Source of the DNA: Paenibacillus sp. yr247
GTDB lineage: Bacteria; Bacillota; Bacilli; Paenibacillales; NBRC-103111
NCBI RefSeq assembly: GCF_900103825.1
Contig: NZ_FNIF01000003.1
Location: forward strand, 146,812 to 210,811
DNA: 64,000 nucleotides
Direction: 5' to 3'
A model generated the notes under the pieces. That model worked only from the letters and a program-made list of their open reading frames with translations. It made no database searches and was not told where the DNA came from. The first letter of the stretch is position 1; each line of letters starts with the position of its first letter. A program made the translations under genes and the position numbers. Of this stretch, positions 21,065 to 29,413 are shown piece after piece.

Positions 21065-21697
21065 CTACTGCATCGTATACAAAGCTTGCAGTGCAAGCTT
21101 CATCAACACATCGACAGAATCAGCCGCATTCGCTTTTGGCTTCACTTGCAGCCAAGCACGATCAGCTTCCGCTTCAGTGTATCCGAGCGCCATCAGGGCT
21201 TCCTTCGCTTCACTCCAGGCATGGCCGCCTTCACTAAGCTGCGCCGATCCAACCACACTTAAAGCTACCGCAGCTTCCGGACTTGAGAAGCTCACAGAGC
21301 CTAATTTATCCTTGAGGTCTAAAATAATCCGCTGAGCGGTCTTTTTGCCAATGCCAGGAAGCTTCGTTAAAAAAGCCAGATTCTCCTGGCTAATCGCCAA
21401 AATCACAGCCTCCGGTCTTCCACCGGCAGCAAGAATGCCGAGCGCGACCTTCGGCCCAATACCTGTTACATCAAGCAATAAGCGAAACAAAGACTGCTCA
21501 TCACGTGAGAGAAAGCCGAATAGCAAGTGAGCGTCTTCACGCACGTGATAATGAATAAACATCGTCACATCCTCATCTTCCTTATGCGAAATCGCATAGG
21601 GATTCGGACAAAACACACGGTAGCCTACGCCATTTACATCCAGCACTGCATAGTCGCTCTCGCGCAGCGCAACTTTTCCTCTTAAGAAATCTATCAT
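21065..21697 (-). CDS. ruvA: Holliday junction DNA helicase subunit RuvA
   Basis: Tetrameric junction-binding subunit. The 210 residues show the OB-fold N-terminus (MIDFLRGKVALRE), helix-hairpin-helix motifs (LLDVTGIGPKVALGIL; LTKLPGIGKKTAQRII) and the flexible C-terminal domain III that contacts RuvB. Its ATG overlaps the ruvC stop by four bases. ruvC-ruvA-ruvB in one operon is unlike B. subtilis, which lacks ruvC here. Confidence 0.96.
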   Translation of the reverse strand: MIDFLRGKVALRESDYAVLDVNGVGYRVFCPNPYAISHKEDEDVTMFIHYHVREDAHLLFGFLSRDEQSLFRLLLDVTGIGPKVALGILAAGGRPEAVILAISQENLAFLTKLPGIGKKTAQRIILDLKDKLGSVSFSSPEAAVALSVVGSAQLSEGGHAWSEAKEALMALGYTEAEADRAWLQVKPKANAADSVDVLMKLALQALYTMQ

Positions 21698-22197
21698 CGT
21701 TTCCCGACCTCATTTATCCTAGATTGCAAAGCAGAAGAATGCGCATGACAAATAGCAATCGCAAGCGCATCCGCCACATCATCAGGTTTAGGTATTTGCG
21801 AAAGTTTAAGTAAAATTTTGACCATTTCCTGGACTTGATGTTTCTCGGCATTCCCATAGCCAACAACCGCTTGTTTCACTTGAAGGGGGGTATATTCAGC
21901 AATCGGCAGACCCGCTTGAACACCCGCAAGAATCATGACACCACGAGCTTGCCCTACGGTGAATGCCGTCGTGACATTCCGATTAAAAAACAATTTCTCT
22001 ATCGACATCGCGTCCGGTTTATACTTCTCTATCAATTGCGTCGTAGCATCATAGACATCTTTCAGCCTGATCCCAGGATCCGTATGTGCTTCGGTCTGTA
22101 TCGAACCATATTGCACAGGAATGAGCTTACTGCCAATTTTATCAATAAAGCCAAAACCTACAATCGCGATCCCTGGATCAATTCCCAGAATACGCAC
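21694..22197 (-). CDS. ruvC: Crossover junction endodeoxyribonuclease RuvC
   Basis: Resolvase that nicks Holliday junctions symmetrically. RNase-H-like fold with acidic residues in RILGIDPGIAIVGFG (first Asp), IEKLFFNRN (Glu) and the C-terminal DVADALAIAICH region. I choose GTG at 22197 (167 residues, the normal family size) because GGGAGAG is correctly spaced; the open frame continues 22 codons upstream without conservation. An extended -10 promoter lies about 50 bp upstream. Confidence 0.95.
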   Translation of the reverse strand: MRILGIDPGIAIVGFGFIDKIGSKLIPVQYGSIQTEAHTDPGIRLKDVYDATTQLIEKYKPDAMSIEKLFFNRNVTTAFTVGQARGVMILAGVQAGLPIAEYTPLQVKQAVVGYGNAEKHQVQEMVKILLKLSQIPKPDDVADALAIAICHAHSSALQSRINEVGKR

Positions 22198-22246
22198 AGC
22201 ATTTCTCTCCCATCCATAAAAAAAGCGAACATATGTAGTCATTTCC

Positions 22247-22255
22247 ATTATAGCA
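22247..22255 (-). promoter_or_regulatory. Extended -10 promoter of ruvCAB
   Basis: Minus strand TGCTATAAT (22247-22255), a TGn-extended perfect -10, directly after the bofC terminator and about 50 bp before the ruvC GTG. Confidence 0.6.
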
Positions 22256-22261
22256 GATAAC

Positions 22262-22302
22262 AAAAAAAAGAGATAGACTCGGGAATCTCCCTAATCTACC
22301 TC
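22262..22302 (-). terminator. Rho-independent terminator after bofC
   Basis: A long imperfect stem (22270-22302, about 14 pairs with one mismatch and two wobbles, short loop) followed in the minus-strand RNA by eight U. It separates bofC from ruvCAB. Confidence 0.85.
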
Positions 22303-22318
22303 ATCATTTTCTAACCAT

Positions 22319-22993
22319 TTAAGGTCTTGTCATTGCACGCTCAGTCTCTTCTACGGCATAATCGCTGAATGTCGATAATACGCTATTATACTCCTCCAAA
22401 TCGGAAATACGAATCCCTTTGCGAAGCTGCTGCACCGTATCGCGCGGTAAACTGCTTTCTAAATGCTTGATATTTAATTGAAAAAATGTCCGAATCACGT
22501 TATCTTTCGCGGGAGTTCCGTTAAACAGGGAGAGATTGCTGCTGCCATCAATACCAAATACCGCCTTCTCCTTACAGGCCGGTGATAAATCATCGATGCT
22601 TTCGGTAAAAGTGACCTCTCCATTCGCACTTAAGCTCAATAACCAATTCGGATGCTTCATTTGCATATTTAGTAATTGCTCAGGAGTTTGCAGACCCAGC
22701 TGACTGCGTTCCTCCCCACAAACATAGGACTTAAGCAAATAGCTTTCTTTGCTATCCGTTAAACGCTTTAACGTCGTAATCGCTTCTTTATAACGTTCAT
22801 CGTCTTCCGGTGTTAGAGCAGCCAAGGTTGATCGAACCGCTCCTATCGGGCTATCACCAGCATGTGTAAAGCTGCCTGTTGCATATAAAACCCAGCTGGC
22901 CATACCTACAAGAAAGAACATCCCTAAAGTCAACCAACTGCGTTTCCAACGCAGCCTTCTTTTCCAATGCTTCAAAAATTGTTGTACATCCAC
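22319..22993 (-). CDS. bofC: Intercompartmental signalling protein BofC
   Basis: In B. subtilis BofC is secreted from the forespore and, through SpoIVB, controls pro-SigK processing by the SpoIVFA/SpoIVFB complex encoded at 36.9-38.7 kb here. This 224-residue protein has one N-terminal membrane/signal segment at about 19-42, then an extracytoplasmic region with the family C-terminal domain. The start is GTG at 22993 behind AAGGGGA. The position upstream of ruv matches B. subtilis. Confidence 0.85.
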   Translation of the reverse strand: MDVQQFLKHWKRRLRWKRSWLTLGMFFLVGMASWVLYATGSFTHAGDSPIGAVRSTLAALTPEDDERYKEAITTLKRLTDSKESYLLKSYVCGEERSQLGLQTPEQLLNMQMKHPNWLLSLSANGEVTFTESIDDLSPACKEKAVFGIDGSSNLSLFNGTPAKDNVIRTFFQLNIKHLESSLPRDTVQQLRKGIRISDLEEYNSVLSTFSDYAVEETERAMTRP

Positions 22994-23094
22994 CGATATC
23001 CCCTTCTATTCTCTTTTTCCGTATTGTTTCCATTTGCATGAGACACTATACATCATTTACCATAGAGAGAGAAGTCTGAGACCAATCAAGACGG

Positions 23095-23325
23095 ATGGTG
23101 AAGCCCAATATGAAAGGTAGAAAACGGATCAAACGTACAACACTCTTAATTATAGGAGTTGTCCTGTTATGGGGGGCTGTCGCCATTTGGAACGAAGTAC
23201 AGAGAATTGAAACTGGTGTAACCTCACCACGTTCAACTTCAGCCTCCAAACCATCTCCTACTCAGAAAAGTAACCAAACCTCCATAAATTCGGTAACAAA
23301 TGGGTATAAAATGAGCGCTAAGTAG
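23095..23325 (+). CDS. Small single-span membrane protein, unknown
   Basis: 76 codons if it starts at ATG 23095, or 71 from ATG 23110; neither has a strong Shine-Dalgarno sequence, and the second looks slightly better. A basic N-terminus (KGRKRIKRTT) precedes one hydrophobic helix, and a Ser/Thr/Pro-rich tail of about 40 residues probably lies outside. It is divergent from bofC and upstream of the ECF sigma gene. I do not recognise the family. Lack of catalytic motifs suggests a structural or regulatory role, but nothing shows which. Confidence 0.5.
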   Translation: MVKPNMKGRKRIKRTTLLIIGVVLLWGAVAIWNEVQRIETGVTSPRSTSASKPSPTQKSNQTSINSVTNGYKMSAK

Positions 23326-23334
23326 TTTTAGAAT

Positions 23335-23362
23335 TTGACTGTTGCCACAGAAATGATATAGT
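23335..23362 (+). promoter_or_regulatory. Candidate SigA promoter of the ECF sigma gene
   Basis: TTGACT (23335-23340), 16-bp spacer, TATAGT (23357-23362), 115 bp before the ATG. No obvious ECF-type -35 AAC / -10 CGT pair was seen, so autoregulation is not evident. Confidence 0.5.
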
Positions 23363-23426
23363 CAGAAGTAGATGAATTATTCTCATACTTATTCAGGGAA
23401 AACGATATATATTTGAAAAGGCAAAT

Positions 23427-23459
23427 TGCTTACGATGAAAGTTTTTCTAGCGAAAAACT
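23427..23459 (+). repeat. SD-proximal hairpin element (ECF sigma leader)
   Basis: TTGCTTACGATG precedes hairpin AGTTTTTC-TAGC-GAAAAACT (23440-23459), four bases from GGAGG (23464-23468). This is the only plus-strand copy and has the same orientation relative to its gene. Arms are one base different from the recJ/ruvB type, with pairing maintained. Confidence 0.82.
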
Positions 23460-23476
23460 CTGAGGAGGGAAACATC

Positions 23477-24088
23477 ATGAATGTGGCAGAACTTCAATTA
23501 ATTCAATTATCCAGACGGGGCGACCGTAACGCTTTTGTGGAGCTAGTCGAGTTATACCGTAATAAAATACAGAAACTTGCTTTTCGTATGCTGCATAACA
23601 GGCCTGATTCGGAAGATATTGTCCAAGAAACGTTTATCCGCGTTTACTTGAACTTAAACCACTATGATGAGAGCCAGAACTTCTCAACTTGGATTTATCG
23701 GATTGGTAAAAATGTCGCTATTGACTTACTGCGCAAAAAAAGACCTGTTCAATCTTTAGATGCCGAGTTGAACGATCATGACGATGACTATAGCTATTAC
23801 AGTAAGCTCGCAAGTCAAGATCAGTCACCTGAGCACGCTGTACTCCAAACAGAAGTTCAGGATCATATGCATACATCTATTAATAAATTAGCAGACAAAT
23901 ATAGAAGTGTGATTACACTTTACTATCTCGAAGAGCTCTCTCTTCAAGAAATTAGCACTAAACTGAACCTGCCTATCACAACTGTCAAAACCCGCTTACA
24001 CCGCGGACGTGAGCTGCTTCGCAAAAAATGGGGCATGAATTTCGTCGTTGGCTTAATGGTCTTTTTCACAATTGGTATGATTGCATAA
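23477..24088 (+). CDS. ECF (SigW-like) sigma factor with hydrophobic C-terminal tail
   Basis: Extracytoplasmic-function sigma factor of 203 residues. Region 2 is clear (DAFVELVELYRNKIQKLAFRM at its start; DSEDIVQETFIRVY; FSTWIYRIGKNVAIDLLRKKRP) and region 4 follows (LEELSLQEISTKLNLPITTVKTRLHRGRELLRKK). The last 19 residues are strongly hydrophobic and could insert in the membrane, which ECF factors normally lack. No anti-sigma gene adjoins: the next gene is convergent. The start at 23477 has GAGGAGG; the frame is open 17 codons further, through the hairpin element. Promoter targets are unknown. Confidence 0.85.
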   Translation: MNVAELQLIQLSRRGDRNAFVELVELYRNKIQKLAFRMLHNRPDSEDIVQETFIRVYLNLNHYDESQNFSTWIYRIGKNVAIDLLRKKRPVQSLDAELNDHDDDYSYYSKLASQDQSPEHAVLQTEVQDHMHTSINKLADKYRSVITLYYLEELSLQEISTKLNLPITTVKTRLHRGRELLRKKWGMNFVVGLMVFFTIGMIA

Positions 24089-24107
24089 TTCAAAACATAA
24101 ACAAGTT

Positions 24108-24140
24108 AAAGAAGCCTCCTGTTTGTTTAGGAGGCTTCTT
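24108..24140. terminator. Bidirectional terminator between the sigma gene and the safA-like gene
   Basis: GAAGCCTCCT (24111-24120) pairs with AGGAGGCTTC (24129-24138), eight-base loop, U-rich on the plus-strand side. Confidence 0.85.
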
Positions 24141-24148
24141 CTTCATTT

Positions 24149-25417
24149 TCAGAAGTTAATCCAAGGTACATTCGGTTTGGCATCCTGCTTTTCAGAAGCT
24201 CTCTTTTGACGTTTCAAGAAAGCGTCGAGCGCTGATGTGCTTGACAATTTCACTTTTTTGGAAGAGCTGCCACTGTCTTTTGACTTCTTCCCCTTATCAG
24301 AACGAATGTCAATTTCTACGACTTCTTCTGTATCGGTTTCTTTCGCAAGCTCATGCGTATGGACTTGTGGAAGCATGGGCGACTCATAAGGAGCCTGGTA
24401 ATGAGCTCCAGCATAAGGAATGCCATAAGGATCCTGCTGATAGGCATATGGGGTATGAGCCATATGTTGCATGTCGAAAGGCGAAACCGGTGGATATAAG
24501 CCCGGGATTGTAGGAAATCCCTGCTGATAGCCATCCCATGGACTTTCTACGGAACCAGTCGGATAACCAGCGGGGAATGTCGTCCACGGTTGTTCCATCG
24601 TCGAATGACTGCCACAGCCGCAGCCATCTTCGCTAGCCTGGTAGGAAATAGGCTCTCCGGCATACGGAAATTGCTCCCATGGCGTCTGCTGATAGGGTGA
24701 AAAAGCCGGGTAAGTTTTTGCCTCTGGTTGATCGGAACCTGGATAAGCAAAAACCTCCGTCGCCGAAATGTGAAATTGCTTGAAGGGGTGAACCGCTTGT
24801 TCGTATGGTTCTTGCAGACCAATGACCCCAGGCTCAAGGGCAGGGGCAGGAATAACTGGCGTTGAAGCCATCGGCGAAGAGGTACTTGGCTGCTGCTCCA
24901 TGACAAACGTTGTGTCTTCAGCCTGTGAAGGTGCCGCTTCGCTCATTGGTTCTTCGGGAATTGGCATAAACGGCTGTTGGTTCGATTCAACCATTGCCCA
25001 TGGCTGAGCAGCAGGTGCTAGATTAAATGGTACAGTCGATGGTTTAGTCGTGGATAAAGGCTTAACCCCTATCTGCCCATGATCCATTTTGGGAATATAA
25101 ACAATTTCTCCTGTCATAAGTACATTGGGATTCTTAAGCTGAGGATTCGCTTGAATCATCGCTTGGAGAGGCACATCCCAAGCTTTCCCAAGTTTCCATA
25201 AGCTATCGCCCTGTTGAACAATGTGCTTATAAACATACTCAGAAGCAGACGGTTCAACGGGCTTCGCTTTGGAAGGTATTTTCACCTTAGTCCCGATGTC
25301 AAGATGATCTGGTTCTGCAATTTGCGGATTGAATGCGATGATCTGGTCCAGTGTGATTTGGTGTTTTTTTGCAAGCTCGTACAGGGTGTCTCCCTTTTTG
25401 ACAATATGGATTTTCAA
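24149..25417 (-). CDS. safA: LysM spore-coat morphogenetic protein (SafA-like)
   Basis: Two LysM domains at the N-terminus (about 1-48 and 60-110, each with GDTLYELAKKH or GDSLWKLGKAW) would bind the cortex/peptidoglycan. The rest is a Pro/Gln/Tyr/Gly-rich low-complexity region with a CGCG cysteine pair near residue 265, and a basic C-terminus. That layout and the pheA neighbourhood fit SafA, which guides coat assembly with SpoVID (55.3 kb here). TTG at 25417 (422 residues) is chosen because the ATG two codons earlier is one base from AAGGAGG. Three tandem hairpin elements precede it. Confidence 0.82.
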   Translation of the reverse strand: MKIHIVKKGDTLYELAKKHQITLDQIIAFNPQIAEPDHLDIGTKVKIPSKAKPVEPSASEYVYKHIVQQGDSLWKLGKAWDVPLQAMIQANPQLKNPNVLMTGEIVYIPKMDHGQIGVKPLSTTKPSTVPFNLAPAAQPWAMVESNQQPFMPIPEEPMSEAAPSQAEDTTFVMEQQPSTSSPMASTPVIPAPALEPGVIGLQEPYEQAVHPFKQFHISATEVFAYPGSDQPEAKTYPAFSPYQQTPWEQFPYAGEPISYQASEDGCGCGSHSTMEQPWTTFPAGYPTGSVESPWDGYQQGFPTIPGLYPPVSPFDMQHMAHTPYAYQQDPYGIPYAGAHYQAPYESPMLPQVHTHELAKETDTEEVVEIDIRSDKGKKSKDSGSSSKKVKLSSTSALDAFLKRQKRASEKQDAKPNVPWINF

Positions 25418-25433
25418 AACCATACCTCCTTAG

Positions 25434-25540
25434 AGTTTTCGTTAGAAAACTTGCTTCGTAAGCATAACCTTAGAGTTTTCGCAAGAACTTGCACCGTAAG
25501 CATAATCTCAGTTTCGCAAGAAAACTTGCATCGTAAGCCT
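25434..25540 (-). repeat. SD-proximal hairpin element, three tandem units (safA leader)
   Basis: Units at 25434-25465, 25474-25503 and 25510-25540. The unit nearest the gene has a perfect hairpin (AGTTTTC-GTTA-GAAAACT) beside AAGGAGG; the two outer ones are imperfect through small deletions. Each follows a GCTTACG motif in the mRNA sense. The decay of outer copies suggests only the SD-adjacent one is maintained. Confidence 0.82.
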
Positions 25541-25601
25541 AAGCTTATTCACAATGATATTACATCTTATGCACGTTCCTAGGCTTTTGCCCCTTTTGGA
25601 C

Positions 25602-25635
25602 AAAAAAATTCCCTCGCGTCATGAACGCCAGGGAA
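25602..25635 (-). terminator. Rho-independent terminator after pheA
   Basis: In the minus-strand RNA TTCCCT and GCGT pair with ACGC and AGGGAA around a five-base loop, followed by seven U. It ends the ACT protein-hom-thrB-pheA unit. Confidence 0.9.
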
Positions 25636-25643
25636 CAGCTAGA

Positions 25644-26507
25644 TCAACTTGTATAAGAATAACTTGGATAACAGCCCAAAATTCGAACTTGACAACCAAT
25701 CGCTTCAATTTCTTGAATTGCAGATAGCAAGAGCACCGAATCCATGGAGCCAGCAATATCGATATAAAAGTAATAATTACCAAGTTTCTTCTTCGTAGGC
25801 TTGGATTCAATCTTTGAAAGATTAATTTTGCGCCACGCGAAGGCTGAGAGTACCTGGTGAAGGGCACCTGGATAATCTTCAGGCAAAGTGACAAGAATCG
25901 TTGTTTTCATGTCTTCCGAAGATCTCAGCTCTGAAGCCTCTGAACCAACTAACAAGAAGCGAGTCATGTTGTCTTTATGATCCTGTATTTCCTTCTCCAG
26001 CATAGGAACACCATAATTCTTCGAAGCGATAGCTGTTCCGATAGCTGCTACCGTCGGGTCCTGCAGCGTCGATACAATACGTACACCTTCTGCTGTAGAG
26101 CTCACCTGATCAAACTCCGCTCCACTTAAATACAGCTTCATAAATCTGCTGCACTGTGCAGGAACGACATGATGAGATAACACCTTGCGAATATGACTGT
26201 AAGGATTCGAGCCATCCGTTTGTCCATCTGGATTCGGATAACCAATGAGGTTCATATCAATGGGGAAAACCCATTCCGCTCGTATCGGAAGATCAACTTC
26301 ATGAACGAGCCAGTCCACATGCAGATGGACGGAACCTTCCAGCGTATTTTCAATTGGAATGACACTAAGGTCTGTTTCGCCTGATACGGTCGCATTAAAT
26401 ACTTCCGAAATCAGCTTATAAGAAACGTAGATAAAGTCTTCACCCAAAAAATGACGGGTGGCTTCTTCGGAAAAAGTACTTGGTCCCAAAATCGCTACCC
26501 TCTTCAT
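25644..26507 (-). CDS. pheA: Prephenate dehydratase
   Basis: Converts prephenate to phenylpyruvate in phenylalanine synthesis. The catalytic domain carries the TRF triad in NMTRFLLVG, and a C-terminal ACT domain (about 195-280) with an ESKP motif, a variant of the usual ESRP, should bind phenylalanine as feedback inhibitor. 287 residues is normal for a monofunctional enzyme. Its ATG overlaps the thrB stop (ATGA). In B. subtilis pheA directly follows pheB; here hom and thrB lie between. Confidence 0.95.
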   Translation of the reverse strand: MKRVAILGPSTFSEEATRHFLGEDFIYVSYKLISEVFNATVSGETDLSVIPIENTLEGSVHLHVDWLVHEVDLPIRAEWVFPIDMNLIGYPNPDGQTDGSNPYSHIRKVLSHHVVPAQCSRFMKLYLSGAEFDQVSSTAEGVRIVSTLQDPTVAAIGTAIASKNYGVPMLEKEIQDHKDNMTRFLLVGSEASELRSSEDMKTTILVTLPEDYPGALHQVLSAFAWRKINLSKIESKPTKKKLGNYYFYIDIAGSMDSVLLLSAIQEIEAIGCQVRILGCYPSYSYTS

Positions 26508-27481
26508 GCAAGAACCTCCCCTTCGACGAAGGACTGAAGATCCCCATCACCTGCTTGGAGCTGAATCGTCGTCACACCTTCTCGACTTGGTTTTAACCAT
26601 AGCGTTTGTGCTTCAATAGCTTCCTTTGCAAGCGTATCCTTCAGAAACGCCTCCAGCTCCGCCTTCTGACCGCTTCGCGCGTCTACAAGTGCAAGCATCG
26701 TTGGTCCCGCTCCGCTGAGTGCAACCCCAAGCGCGCCATGATTCTCGGCTTGCGCCAGCAGCGTCTTCATGCCGGGAATGAGCGGAGCACGGTAAGGCTG
26801 ATGCAGCGCGTCCTTCATGGCATGACGGATCATACCCAAGTTGTTGGTAGCCAGCGCGGCAACGAGTAGAGACGAATGGCTGAGGTTGAATACCGCATCC
26901 TTCATGGGAACTAATTTCGGCATGACCCCTCTCGCCTTCTCTGTAGAAAGCTGGAAGGCTGGTATCGCCACAAGCACTTCTAAATTCGCGTCCGGCTCTA
27001 TCCGAATAGATTCGGCCTTCTCGCCATCCCAGAACGCAACCACGATCCCACCAAACAAGCTTGCCCCTACATTGTCAGGGTGTTTTTCTAGGCGGCTCGC
27101 AATTTGGAACAGCTCATACGTTGTGAGTTTGTTTCCGATCAAAGCATTGGCGCCGGCAAGCGCACCAACAATGGCTGACGCGCTGCTGCCTAGACCGCGT
27201 GTGAGCGGAATTTCGCTATACATCGTAATGTCCAGCTCTGGGAGTGAGACGCCCGCCTCTTGAAATACCATTTGTGCCACTTTATAAATTAAATTGGACT
27301 TGTCTGTTGGAATTCCGTTCATCTGATCGCCAATCAAGTGAATCGTCGTTTGATCCGAGATTGCCAGATCAATCCAGGCAAATAAGTTCAAGGCCATCCC
27401 CAGTGAGTCAAAGCCAGGACCTAAGTTTGCCGTGCTAGCCGGCACTTTCACTCTTACCTTTTGTACTGCCCTATAACTCAT
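26504..27481 (-). CDS. thrB: Homoserine kinase
   Basis: GHMP kinase making O-phosphohomoserine from homoserine and ATP for threonine synthesis. The ATP-binding motif PLTRGLGSSASAIVGA, the N-terminal PASTANLGPGFDSLG and the C-terminal LSGAGPTML glycine loop are all present in 325 residues. It follows hom without the thrC gene that separates them in B. subtilis, so threonine synthase must be encoded elsewhere. Confidence 0.96.
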   Translation of the reverse strand: MSYRAVQKVRVKVPASTANLGPGFDSLGMALNLFAWIDLAISDQTTIHLIGDQMNGIPTDKSNLIYKVAQMVFQEAGVSLPELDITMYSEIPLTRGLGSSASAIVGALAGANALIGNKLTTYELFQIASRLEKHPDNVGASLFGGIVVAFWDGEKAESIRIEPDANLEVLVAIPAFQLSTEKARGVMPKLVPMKDAVFNLSHSSLLVAALATNNLGMIRHAMKDALHQPYRAPLIPGMKTLLAQAENHGALGVALSGAGPTMLALVDARSGQKAELEAFLKDTLAKEAIEAQTLWLKPSREGVTTIQLQAGDGDLQSFVEGEVLA

Positions 27482-27538
27482 TTCGAAATTGCGCCTCTTT
27501 TCAATAATTTAGCCTGCAATAATAGAATATGTGGTAGA

Positions 27539-28825
27539 TTAGCCTTCTACACGGTAGACGCTTTTGATAGCATGTATAACATCCATCGATTCGAACTGAT
27601 TCAGCACATTTTTCATGCTGGCTTGGTTCGCATCATGCGTGATAATAATAATTTCAGCCTTAGGATTACTTTTATTCGGGTGTTGGAAGACAGACTCCAA
27701 ACTAACTTCGTGCTGAGCAAAAATTTGCGTAATTTGTGCAAGCACACCTGCTTTATCTTCAACGTGCAGTAGAATAAAGTTTTTGCAAGCAATCTGTTCG
27801 TCCGTCTTCAGCTTCTTCTCTTTGTAAGGTGCCAGAACCGTACGTCCATTAACGCCAAGCTTTAAGTTGCGCACTACAGCAACCAAATCAGCTACGACGG
27901 ATGTTGCCGTTGGCAGCTCACCTGCGCCTGCCCCATAGAACATTGTCTCGCCAACCGCTTCGCCTGTTACGTACACAGCATTGAACACGCCATTTACTGA
28001 AGCGAGCGGATGCGAGCTTTTCACCATTGTAGGCTGTACACTCACTGAGATGTGACCATCATGATTCTCAGCAATACCAAGCAGCTTCACTTCGTAGCCT
28101 AGTTTTTTGCCATATTGTATATCTTCTTTGGTTACTTTGGAAATTCCTTTCGCTTCAACATCGCTCAGAGCAACATTGGCGTGGAAGCCAAGTGTAGACA
28201 AGATTGTCATTTTGCGAGCTGCATCCAACCCTTCAACATCGGATGTAGGATCTGCCTCTGCATAGCCCAGATCCTGCGCTTCTTTCAACACCTCTGCATA
28301 AGCAGCGCCCTCTTGACTCATTTTGGTCAAAATGTAGTTCGTTGTTCCGTTCACAATGCCCATAATCTTCGTAATACGGTCAGAGGAGAAGCCCTCGACG
28401 AGTGCACGAATAATCGGAATACCTCCGGCAACACTAGCTTCGTAAAATACATCGCAGCCATGTTCAGCTGCTTTAGCCAAGATTTCAGCGCCATGCATCG
28501 CCATTAGATCCTTGTTCGCCGTCACAATGTGTTTGCCGTTGCCTAGAGCCGTTAGAATGTGATCTTTGGTAGCAGAGACTCCGCCCATAACTTCAACAAC
28601 GACATCAATTTCGCTATCACCGATAACATCCCATACGTTTTCAGTCAGTTTGTCTGCCTCCACAGAAATGTTGCGAAGCTTAGCTTTATCTTGTACAAGA
28701 ATTTTGGCAATTTCAATGGAAGAACCCGTTTGACGCTGCAAATCCTCTTGATGTCCTTCGATAATACGAACCACACCTGTTCCTACTGTACCTAGTCCGA
28801 GTAATCCAACCTTGATGGGTTTCAT
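27539..28825 (-). CDS. hom: Homoserine dehydrogenase
   Basis: NAD(P)H-dependent reduction of aspartate semialdehyde to homoserine, the branch point to threonine and methionine. The Rossmann motif GLLGLGTVGTGV opens the protein, the catalytic domain follows, and a C-terminal ACT domain occupies about 350-425. 428 residues is typical. ATG with GGGAGG upstream; 29 bp after the ACT-protein gene. Confidence 0.96.
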   Translation of the reverse strand: MKPIKVGLLGLGTVGTGVVRIIEGHQEDLQRQTGSSIEIAKILVQDKAKLRNISVEADKLTENVWDVIGDSEIDVVVEVMGGVSATKDHILTALGNGKHIVTANKDLMAMHGAEILAKAAEHGCDVFYEASVAGGIPIIRALVEGFSSDRITKIMGIVNGTTNYILTKMSQEGAAYAEVLKEAQDLGYAEADPTSDVEGLDAARKMTILSTLGFHANVALSDVEAKGISKVTKEDIQYGKKLGYEVKLLGIAENHDGHISVSVQPTMVKSSHPLASVNGVFNAVYVTGEAVGETMFYGAGAGELPTATSVVADLVAVVRNLKLGVNGRTVLAPYKEKKLKTDEQIACKNFILLHVEDKAGVLAQITQIFAQHEVSLESVFQHPNKSNPKAEIIIITHDANQASMKNVLNQFESMDVIHAIKSVYRVEG

Positions 28826-28854
28826 TTCTTTTACCTCCCGAATTGTGTGCTATC

Positions 28855-29337
28855 TTAACTGCCCTGGCCGATGACCATGGCACGCTTGACTCCTTCTTGC
28901 GACTGAAGTCGATCCAACATTTGACGAATCTCTTCCCCCATCGAGGAGGTTTCTACCGAGATGACAACGTTCGCCATACCCTGCAGAGGAATCGTTTGAT
29001 GTATAGTTAATACATTTCCATCTAAATTAGCAATAAATGCCAATACGCGAGACAGAATCCCTGACCGATGCTCCAAATCCATGGATATTGTAATAATGCG
29101 CTCTCTTTCCAACTTGCTGAGAGGGTGAATACCATCCTTATACTTATAGAAAGCGCTGCGGCTGAGCCCGACTTGTTCAACGGCATCATGAATCGTCTTC
29201 ACTTCTCCGCGTGCAAGCAGCTCCTTCGCCTGTGCCGTCTTGAGCACACCTTCTGGCAATATATCTTCCCGGACTAAGTAGTACCTCTCAGGACCGTTGT
29301 GCTTTATTGTTTGTAAAAACTCTTTGCTTTCCGGCAC
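28855..29337 (-). CDS. pheB: ACT-domain protein (PheB-like)
   Basis: A 160-residue protein with a helix-turn-helix-like N-terminal half (EVKTIHDAVEQVGLSRSAFYKYKDGI at about 47-72) and a C-terminal ACT domain (about 78-155) that should bind an amino acid. B. subtilis PheB has the same make-up and sits beside pheA. It heads the operon, so it may be an amino-acid-responsive regulator; B. subtilis PheB function is not firmly established. The start is GTG at 29337. Confidence 0.85.
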   Translation of the reverse strand: MPESKEFLQTIKHNGPERYYLVREDILPEGVLKTAQAKELLARGEVKTIHDAVEQVGLSRSAFYKYKDGIHPLSKLERERIITISMDLEHRSGILSRVLAFIANLDGNVLTIHQTIPLQGMANVVISVETSSMGEEIRQMLDRLQSQEGVKRAMVIGQGS

Positions 29338-29384
29338 CGCGCTACCGTCCTCTCCAAAAAGACTATTGTTTCTCTATAGAGGAC

Positions 29385-29413
29385 ATTATATCGAATCGCG
29401 CAGTCTGAATCAA
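29385..29413 (-). promoter_or_regulatory. Promoter of the ACT protein-hom-thrB-pheA operon
   Basis: Minus strand TTGATT (29408-29413), 17-bp spacer, TATAAT (29385-29390), 48 bp before the GTG. No T-box or other leader RNA fits in the short space. Confidence 0.7.

Noticed and set aside
23426..23476. N-terminal extension of the ECF sigma starting at the element TTG
   Set aside because: GAGGAGG sits directly before the downstream ATG, and the extension encodes the hairpin element, so it is leader rather than protein.
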